This document shows positions 56,746-64,000 of a stretch of DNA of 64,000 bases, piece by piece (position 1 is the first letter of the stretch; each line of letters begins with the position of its first letter). The position numbers and the translations under genes are program-made. Below the pieces are notes generated by a model. It was given only the letters and a program-made list of their open reading frames with translations, made no database searches and was not told where the DNA came from. The stretch lies in contig JAJEKV010000036.1 of the NCBI GenBank assembly GCA_021234155.1, positions 1,682,777 to 1,746,776 on the forward strand, read 5' to 3'. Source of the DNA: Isoetes taiwanensis. Its lineage: Eukaryota > Streptophyta > Lycopodiopsida > Isoetales > Isoetaceae.

Positions 56746-57959
56746 GTATCACATTCTCGACTCACGAGTCGAGAAAGGCCGCAGCGAGGTTCTAAAGAAT
56801 GTGAAGACATTGGGTAGGCTGTGCAATCCGAATCGGCGAAGTCGAGAATCCCTCAACACAATGTCCCCGTCCAGTGTACACTCCCTCTTCTGCGCCAAGA
56901 AGTCGAAGTTCTCGACTCGGCGAGTCGAAGAAGGCCTGTACTTCCTTGACGCTGGCAAGTCGGGTATTCTCAACTCGCCACTCCCTTCCGCATGTCTCCT
57001 GCAATGGATTTGCCGTGAGTTAGAAATGGAGATTCCGCGGAAGCAATTCCTATTCAATTCTTCTTGGGAGAAAGACATTCCTAGTTATTTTCTCATTAAT
57101 GCTCGCAATATCTTACTTCCTAACACCCGCCTCGATGATTTCTCTCTCGGTTGCTTGCTACTATAACCACTATTCTCACTTGTGCATGTACAATGTATTC
57201 AATTCAACCACAAGCAAGAAAAAGATAACAAAAACGTAAAACAATACAAAGATTATTAAGATTAATGAGAAAAACAGAGAAAAAGTGGAGAACAAAGACA
57301 GAGAAAAGTGGAGAACAAAGATGTAAAAAATGAGATTAAAAAAAGGGTATGATATTACAAAAACATACCCGGAAGATTTGTTTGGATGAGGAGGAGGCTT
57401 CCCCACTTGATTCCATGTGGGTATAGTCGTTGACAAAGCGTGAATAAGGATTTGTCGGGCAAAATTGTATCGGGGATTAATAAGAGCCTCTAACAAATGT
57501 AATATAAGAAAAAATGCACTAAAAGACTTACGTAAAACTAAAAAGCAAAGACAAAAAGGGCCTCACTTTCTTCTCGAATGCAGAACGCCCGCTGAACAAT
57601 GAACCAAGGCGAGAACTTTGGGCGCCGAAAGCGCCCTGATCACCGACCAAGCCGCTGGCATAATAAGATGGCGCTGGAATCGCTTCGGTTTGATCGATCG
57701 CCGACGGTGAAAAGCGGGCCCCTAAGGAAACAGGAGCTCAAGACCGATCGAGAAAACAGGGGAGGAAGAATGGTCGGGGAGAGGAAGAGGGTGCAAGCAA
57801 TTAATTGCTGCACCCTCGAACCCTCGTAAAAGTGCAATAATATACTTACATCACGCGTGGGCCATGCCCTCCATGACGTGGCAAAGGCGGGATTACGTGA
57901 CGTAGCCCGGTTTCACCTCTCCAAGAGGCCCACGTGGCCATGCCAAGATATGAAAGGGT
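56746..57959. other. Stretch with a 161-codon plus-strand frame but no recognised gene
   Basis: The frame 56681-57166 (plus) spans three palindromes or half-palindromes and then continues QWICRELEMEIPRKQFLFNS, which is not known to me. From 57180 to 57540 the DNA is A/T-rich with GAGAAAAAGTGGAGAACAAAGA repeated twice (about 57270-57320). GC-rich sequence returns at 57560-57940. Confidence 0.3.
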
Positions 57960-58195
57960 TAGTTATATGTTTATATATGTTGTCTTATGTATTTAATAAG
58001 GTTTCAATGGTTGAATAGTATCAATGGTATATATGGTTACAATGTTCACATATGCTTTAGAATGAGTGTGGTTGTATGCTTTAATATGGTTATATGATTT
58101 TAGTTAATATGGTTGTATGATTTAATATGGTTATATTTAATATGTTTGTATGGTTTTATATGGTTCATATGGTCATATTTGTGGTGTTTGGGGCT
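57960..58195. repeat. TATGGTT-rich low-complexity repeat
   Basis: ATATGGTTATAT, TATGGTTGTATG and similar words recur through the whole stretch without fixed period. It separates the GC-rich array region from the DUF7869-like gene. Confidence 0.7.
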
Positions 58196-58458
58196 ATATG
58201 GTTTTAATGTGAGCTTTTTCATTCAGGGGAGCATGTGAGATGAGTAAAATGGAGCCGTGGAAGTCCAAAGGAGGCCATTGCCCTAGGCTCCAATGGAGGA
58301 GGATGGGTTGCCTTTTGTTGCACCCTTGCAACCAGATGGTATTTGCAGAGGGCATAATAACCTGCAGCTTGATCCATTTGATAGTGTGAATGATGAGAGG
58401 CCGGGAGATGAACATCTTGGAGTTGGCATTGTGAAGCTTCTTATCGGTTGATACTATC

Positions 58459-61134
58459 ATGTCCCGTGGAAGCTCTAGTGATTGCATTGTGTGCTTTCGG
58501 GGTCAGGCTGAGTCCCAAGCTCAGTTGAGATGGCCAATTAGATTTATTACACACAAGAATGGTGATACTCTAGAATGCCCCATCAACTACACACCCCAAG
58601 GCCCACCCAAGGCCATGTGGAAGATTTGGTGGTCGATGAGCATCCTTTGATCACAAGGAAGAGACGCTTATGTCTTTCATAAAAAGGCACCAAAGGTGCC
58701 CAAGAGGCCTAGAAGTGACAAATATTTAGAAAGGATGGAAAATATGGCACCAACCAAAGAAAACCTCGAGGCAATTAGGGGACAAGAGTGTTGCAACCTA
58801 GATTGCACAAAGCATTACAATGTGGATGACCTCGTCTTGCAGATAAGGTCCCAATACATTGGACAGCTTCAAAAGATAGGATTAATTTCATTTACTCCTT
58901 GTGTAGGAATTCCAAATATGATGAAAACACGGATCTACCGCTATATCAATTGAGGGGAATGAAGGTATGTATGAGAGCATTGAGATGGATTCTTGGGGTG
59001 AGCAAGTCTTCATTTTACGAATCTTTGAGCAAAGGTTAGAAAAGGGCACACTTTGTTCCAACATGGTAATGCACTCACTTTGAAACCTAGAGCAAATACT
59101 CTAAAGGCCATTGCAGTCTTCGAGAGCTTTGTGAGATACATGTCTCAATCTATGCCCCACAAGTCGAAGGTGAACGAGCGCGAGTGGTGCAAAGAGTGTT
59201 GCCACAACACTATATCCAAAAGGAGTGCCTTAAGGAGGTCAACTCCATCCTAGAAACTACTGGAGGTAGGCCTCTTTCTCAATCACATTTCAGCAAGTTA
59301 TGGAGCACTCACTTCTCGGACGTGAGTGTCCTACAACACATGCCATTCTCAAAGTGCAACACTTGCATTCAACTCAAGGATACACTTGCATCAACTGCAA
59401 TAGAGAAAGAAAGAATGGCAATTAGGGAGCAATTTGCAGATCACCAAAGAGACCAAATATCATGTAGACAGCTTTGTATTGGCAAAGTGGAGAACATTTT
59501 CTCGAGATGCAAATTTACAAATTTTTGTGTATAATTCATGATAAGATGGACCAACACAAGACTTTCTTGCCAAAGCTAGATCCTTTACCCAAGCGTTGTC
59601 AAAACGCTTTTCAGATGAAAGTAAGTCTGGCGGGTGTATTAACACATGGTCATGGAACTGAACATATGGTCATTTTGTGCTTGATCTATGGAGAGATGAT
59701 CCAAACTTCCATGTGAGCTCTATTTTCAAGTGCTTGAGAACACTAGAGAAAGGATCGATAGAAGGGAGGAGGTATTCCCCTTCAAAGACCCATTTTTGAG
59801 GCTTTGATGGATGATCAACCGCTTTGTTACCAAAGGCGATAAAAAAGCTCACATCCAAGGTGCCTAGTGAATCAAGGAGGACTTGGGATGATTTCCCTTA
59901 CTAGAGAAATCACTTTGCGAGGAGCTATGTGTTCTGTTGGACAACCGTTGGAAAGAAAACAAGAATAGATGGATGTTTGGGGCAATGTCATACTTGACAG
60001 CAGTGGGAGTATTCAAAGTTGTGAAAGTGGGATTCATGATGGTTGGGCATACGCATGATGATATTGATGGATTCTTTGGAACTTTCTCCACCAAGCTCAA
60101 GAGAGAAAACGTGACCACTCTCCCTGAACTAATGGATGTGTTTGAGAGCTGCATTGACCCCAACCCAATGGCTTTCTTGATGGATGAGGTTGCGATTGGA
60201 AATCATTTGTAGAAGGATACTTGCTAGATGGCAAGGACCGGTTAATGAGGACACACAAAGCCACTTCAATTCAAGTTTTGGGTTAGGGATGGAATACCAA
60301 TCATGCAATATAAGTGGAGACCAGGTGACAAGTTGTGGATGCCCTGTACAAGGTATCGAAGTTGTGGCAAAGGGGCTGTCTTTGGTGAAGTTCTCATTCC
60401 TAAAGGGCAGCCAAAACCACTACCTCCCTTCAAGACAGTCAAAGACTCTAGCCAACCGGTGAAGGGCATCAAGGATTACATAACGACCGATGATGTTCAA
60501 ATGGAAAGCACACCTCCACTCTTAAGAAAAATCAAATGGACTCCCTAATCAAGTCTTGGGAGAAAGTTGTAACATGCTTAGAAACCCAAACAGCCATGTG
60601 GGAGGGAGCTAAGAGACGGGTTCTTGCCGAGTCAAGATGGGAGGGTTCTCAAGGTGCAAGCACGTCTAAGAATGCTCACTTGGGTCCCAAGTGGTTTTGT
60701 GGGAAGTAAGGCCTCAAAGCCGAAGTGGTTTGATCTTCCCGAGTGGGATCCCTTTGAGGACATCAAGGAAGGATACTTTGTGCTAGTAAGGCCTCGATGA
60801 TGAGGACTGTCCAATATGGTTAGGGGTGGCACTCTCCGATGTGACCACCACTATGCCCGATGGAGAGGAGTTAGATCCCGGATTCCAAATTCAATATTGG
60901 GAGCCCATTGGGAGGCACAAGAAGGGCAACTTGAAGGAGCAATACACCTCGATCAGGGAGAAGAAGTGGAGGCCAAATTATGCTGACCCTCAAAGGAGGG
61001 AATTGGTGGAGTGTGTGGTATGGTCATATCCAAGTTCTCACATTGCAAAAGACAACACACACAAGATCCCAAGAAAGGAGATGGACAAGGCCATGAGCAA
61101 CCTCCATGCTATATCATTGTATGAGGGTGCATAA
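58459..61134 (+). pseudogene. DUF7869-like transposon protein, broken into several frames
   Basis: Plus-strand pieces in order: DCIVCFRGQAESQAQLRWPI (58480); RGQECCNLDCTKHYNVDDLV (58770), a cysteine motif; ALRWILGVSKSSFYESLSKG (58985), resembling the VCKKFFL-x-LGIS helix of this family; HMPFSKCNTCIQLKDTLAST (59340), a CxxC zinc motif; VKVGFMMVGHTHDDIDGFFG (60020-60078), the diagnostic HTHxDID signature; and FQIQYWEPIGRHKKGN with a C-terminal tail to 61134. This order is that of DUF7869-containing proteins, which I associate with transposable elements and an RNase H-like core (from memory). At least five stops or frameshifts separate the pieces. The first stop at 58650 and the long 3' gap at 60550-60820 may include introns. 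Confidence 0.6.
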
Positions 61135-61305
61135 TATTGAGAAGTTTGAAAACTTTCTCAACTAGTGGTTTGTAAAATTTATGAGGAAAACAAGTAACCC
61201 AATTCTATGTGTGTCATGTGTAATTCTATTCAAGCAATCAATTCAGAAATTTCTTTTATGGTGTGTGAGTCCCATTTTCAGTCCGAGTCCCAAAATTCAA
61301 GATTT

Positions 61306-61330
61306 GTCCCACTTTAATTAAATACGACTT
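61306..61330 (-). repeat. 25-bp inverted repeat, right copy
   Basis: Reverse complement of 49140-49164 without mismatch. It lies 172 bp after the end of the DUF7869-like gene and 140 bp before the end of the hAT gene. Additional GTCCGAGTCCC and AGTCCC words occur just to its left. Confidence 0.8.
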
Positions 61331-61470
61331 AAAAAATATAGATGCATATATATTGAGATTAAGAAACGATTACATCCGATGATAATAGTAAAATGTAGTC
61401 ATATTGAAAAACGAAATTCAAATATACTTGCTACTATATGCCGAAATTTAAATACAACAAACCAAAACCA

Positions 61471-63666
61471 TCAAAGTGCACCATAATCGTCACCGTGTGA
61501 AGCTGAAATAGACGGAGGTACAAATTCTTCGTAGGATGGGATTAAGTATGCATCGCTACCATCTAGAAGTGGCTCACCTTCAATGTCATAATCCGCCAAT
61601 TGAACAAATTCTTCATCATCTTCCATGTCTTCCTCATCGTTCACATTCTCCACTAATTCATGAAGTGGAATGCTCTCTTTCTTCGCAAAACCAATGTAAA
61701 CTTCTTTCTGAATAGTCCTGTGGCTTTGCAAGAGTTTCAGATTAGCACTTACAAATACAAGATCGGATGTTCTCGAAGGTAACAATCTAACTCTTCTCTT
61801 ACTTGCCACATGCCCAAACACACTAAAAAGGCGCTCAACCGGAGATGAACTAGCCCCTTGGCTAAGTACTCTTATAGCAAGCCTTTGTAATTCTTTTGTG
61901 TCGGACCCATAATCCTCCCACCAAAGAGCAGAACCGATAAGATACTTATCAACTTGAGAATCATGTGTACCAAATCGACCCCTCTTATTGCGAAAGTGAT
62001 GGAGTTGATCCCTAATTGCTCTTCTCTCTTCATGTGTAGAAACCATTTTCTCAAGAACCATGTCCCAATCACGCCCTACATCTCTATCAGTTTCTTGAGA
62101 CCCCACCTGAAATTCTGGATCTAATACATAAGCTATTGATTGAAGGCGCGAATGATATTTATTCCACCTTCGTGTGCAAAGCTCTTTGATTCCTTTGAAT
62201 TTTATGTCATCCTTTTCAATCGTGCCAATATGCTCCACCATCCTAACCATACCCTCGTACACTTTCCCTATGCATGGAGTCATGCCATCAACAAGCCTCA
62301 TCATCAATACAATTGGCTCAACAACTTTCAAAAGGTGTTCCACCTGTTTCCAAAAACCATCATCCATAACAATATTGTAAGAACATATACCTGCTTGAGT
62401 ACTCGCAAATTTGGAGCTTTGATAGTCACCACAAACGAGCAAGGCCTTCAGTGGCCATCTTAATTCTTGCATTCTTTCAAGCATAATGAAGTTGTAGCCA
62501 AACCTTGTCTCGTAGTATTTCAAGAGCACCTTGCCATTGTGATTCTCACTAGTTAGCTTTTGAAAAACATTGCGCAATAGAGCGTGCCCATTAACAAAGG
62601 TGACAATAGATTTCCCTTGACTAATCACATTTGCATTCTCAGCAATACTACCAATATCCTTCAACAAATTATTCAAGCAATGAGCCATGCAAGGTGTGAA
62701 GAAAATATGTGGATACTCCTTCTCTACGTTGGCTCCCGCATTTCTATTTGCATTCTCCCCATCAGACACAATTTGAACCACATTTTCAGGACCAACAAAG
62801 TCAATGCTCTCTTTCCACACTCTTAGAAGATTTGCTCCACTCTTTCCTTCTTTTCCAAGATCATGAGACATTAGAAAGTATGCCTTACCTCTACAATAGG
62901 CCATCGCACCATGAATATGCCGCCCTCTCCTATCCGTCCAACCGTCAAAAATCAAGGATACTCCCCATTTCTTCCATTCCAAGCGAATGTCCCCAAGAAG
63001 GCCTTCCAAACCTTCCTTCTCTCGAATTAAATTCTTTGTGCGGAGCTCATCATAGGTTGGAGGCTCGTAGTTGGGTCCATAGCTTGCAATTTTGTTTATC
63101 ATGACCTTGAAGAAAGGTGAACGCGCTACATTAAATGCAATATGATCATGGTAAAACCACCTGGAAATAGCTCGATCCACCTCTTCTTTCTTCTTGGGAT
63201 CTAAGATTCTCTTGATGTCCTGTTGTTTCTTCGGCTTTGGTGGAAAAAAGGAACGAACGGCACTAGTACGGGCACCACTACAATCATCCATGGGCGGGGG
63301 GCTACCATAATCTCCATGTTCTTCAGGACCAATGCCAACGCCAGCTGCTGCTATGGCTGATTCCTTTCTATACTGCCTTGCACTAGAGATTTCATCTAAT
63401 TGCTTTGCAAGATTTATAAGTTGTTGCCTCTTCTCATCCATAATCCCCATGCAAACAATAATCTCATGCCCGGGCTCCCCAGTCAAATGGCCACGAGGTC
63501 TATCAACGGCAGAAGTTCTACTAGTGGAGCAATACTTATATGCCCATTGCTTGGAAGACCCCGATTTCCCCTTCCCCAATACATTCACTTCATCCCACCA
63601 ATCCGAAGGAGAAGGCCCTGACCGTTTTTTCCTCCTTAGATGCAACTCTCCTCCACCTTCTTCCAT
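61471..63666 (-). CDS. hAT-superfamily transposase, uninterrupted, 731 residues
   Basis: Single intronless frame starting MEEGGGELHLRRKKRSGPSP. Residues about 20-75 resemble a BED finger (SDWWDEV, KQWAYKYC, then H and C), but the first cysteine of the usual CxxC reads Tyr (AYKYC). A DUF659-type region follows, with Asp241 in SLIFDGWTDRRGRH, Asp302 in VQIVSDGENANRN and the conserved TPCMAHCLNNLLKDIG. The C-terminal hAT dimerisation region has ALWWEDYG, Glu611 in ASSSPVERLFSVFG and SDLVFVSANLKLL. D241, D302 and E611 are at the expected catalytic positions by motif. An acidic tail follows. No stop or frameshift is present, in contrast to every other long element gene here except the pogo transposase. 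Terminal repeats were not located; the right end may lie beyond the window. Confidence 0.92.
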   Translation of the reverse strand: MEEGGGELHLRRKKRSGPSPSDWWDEVNVLGKGKSGSSKQWAYKYCSTSRTSAVDRPRGHLTGEPGHEIIVCMGIMDEKRQQLINLAKQLDEISSARQYRKESAIAAAGVGIGPEEHGDYGSPPPMDDCSGARTSAVRSFFPPKPKKQQDIKRILDPKKKEEVDRAISRWFYHDHIAFNVARSPFFKVMINKIASYGPNYEPPTYDELRTKNLIREKEGLEGLLGDIRLEWKKWGVSLIFDGWTDRRGRHIHGAMAYCRGKAYFLMSHDLGKEGKSGANLLRVWKESIDFVGPENVVQIVSDGENANRNAGANVEKEYPHIFFTPCMAHCLNNLLKDIGSIAENANVISQGKSIVTFVNGHALLRNVFQKLTSENHNGKVLLKYYETRFGYNFIMLERMQELRWPLKALLVCGDYQSSKFASTQAGICSYNIVMDDGFWKQVEHLLKVVEPIVLMMRLVDGMTPCIGKVYEGMVRMVEHIGTIEKDDIKFKGIKELCTRRWNKYHSRLQSIAYVLDPEFQVGSQETDRDVGRDWDMVLEKMVSTHEERRAIRDQLHHFRNKRGRFGTHDSQVDKYLIGSALWWEDYGSDTKELQRLAIRVLSQGASSSPVERLFSVFGHVASKRRVRLLPSRTSDLVFVSANLKLLQSHRTIQKEVYIGFAKKESIPLHELVENVNDEEDMEDDEEFVQLADYDIEGEPLLDGSDAYLIPSYEEFVPPSISASHGDDYGAL

Positions 63667-63837
63667 AATAATTGAGCTCCTAAGGGCAACCTTGTATCAT
63701 AAACGCAATACTAATCATTATATAGTTCAACATAGATGTAGCATAGAATGTATGGAATTGCTATGGTAAGGATATATAATAATATGATAGGTAATGAAAT
63801 GAAATGGAAATGGAACACAAAGGTTATAGAAATGTTA

Positions 63838-63960
63838 AAAGGCAATGGTTATGGAAAGGAGCATAATAACATTTAAAATAAAAACATAACTTTGTTAAAG
63901 GTAATGGTTATGGGAAGGAGCATAATAATATTTAAAAATATAACTTTGTTAAATTAAAGG
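63838..63960. repeat. Tandem duplication of about 61 bp
   Basis: Two copies containing GGTTATGGAAAGGAGCATAA (or GGTTATGGGAAGG), AACATTTAAAA and CATAACTTTGTTAAA. The region 63667-63837, upstream of the hAT start codon, has no other feature. Confidence 0.85.
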
Positions 63961-64000
63961 CAATGGTCCATTCGTAGGATGGATAGACATAACATAACTT

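Larger units (their letters stand above)
50056..56932. repeat. Family of about 15 dispersed palindromes with TTTCTCGACT arms
   Basis: The core is TTTCTCGACTCG followed by its reverse complement. Clear copies: 50056-50081, 50184-50209, 50282-50307, 51281-51303, 51334-51358, 53067-53092, 53131-53156, 53306-53331, 53366-53385, 53421-53445, 55980-56002, 56299-56323, 56754-56778 and 56908-56932, with half-copies near 53190, 53246, 56580 and 56838. The centre varies while symmetry is kept: CTCGCGAG, CTTCATGAAG (perfect 26-bp palindrome at 53131-53156) and CTT-GCG-AAG (55980-56002). Copies outside the FCP1-like locus lie in its 3' and 5' flanks. Those inside fall in segments that look intronic (51250-51380 and 53040-53460). 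None were seen elsewhere in the window. Confidence 0.9.

Noticed and set aside
50056-56932. CRISPR-like array from the repeated palindromes
   Set aside because: Spacing ranges from about 40 bp to over 2 kb, repeats are not identical, no cas-like genes are present and the context is eukaryotic.

Overview
This is a repeat-rich nuclear segment of a land plant. The evidence is GT-AG introns, an Aux/IAA auxin repressor, a FEI-type LRR receptor kinase, and plant lineages of pogo, hAT, PIF-associated, LINE and LTR elements. Gene density is very low: about three host-type loci in 64 kb. The lineage cannot be fixed from the sequence. A large-genome seed-free plant such as a fern is my guess, not a result. 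No rRNA, CRISPR or bacterial operon structure was seen.

Layout. 0-5 kb: a decayed lectin-like relic and a five-exon Aux/IAA gene on the minus strand, whose exon phases agree except for one single-base frameshift. 5-9 kb: degenerate simple repeat, then a foldback sequence and copy 1 of an unidentified 1.3-kb repeat, called E1 here. 10-13.4 kb: the kinase half and one ectodomain exon of a FEI-like LRR receptor kinase whose HRD motif reads HRG. 13.5-19.3 kb: a pogo-like transposon with a complete DDD transposase and a damaged second coding part, surrounded by short tandem repeats. 19.3-25 kb: no gene recognised. 25.4-30.6 kb: a LINE on the minus strand (ORF1, endonuclease, reverse transcriptase, C-terminal zinc knuckle) split by copy 2 of E1. 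31-33.4 kb: a long GA microsatellite, a decayed PIF/Harbinger-type Myb-like gene and a serine-rich ORF. 34.6-38.3 kb: LTR-internal-LTR-internal array of a non-coding LTR element. 40-48 kb: a secreted LRR protein gene (one intron, one frameshift) and three 3' ends of a second LINE family with different microsatellite tails.

49-61.3 kb differs from the rest. It is richer in G+C and CpG and carries a decayed minus-strand locus ending in an FCP1/NIF-like phosphatase domain, then a plus-strand DUF7869-like transposon protein. It also holds about fifteen copies of a short palindrome with TTTCTCGACT arms, plus a tandem array of alternating units. The interval is bounded by a 25-bp sequence present once at each side in inverted orientation, so it may be one large composite DNA element. 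61.5-63.7 kb is an uninterrupted hAT transposase.

The genes do not form a pathway. The recurring theme is transposon decay and nesting, plus single-base frameshifts in otherwise well-preserved genes, which may be either true lesions or assembly indels.
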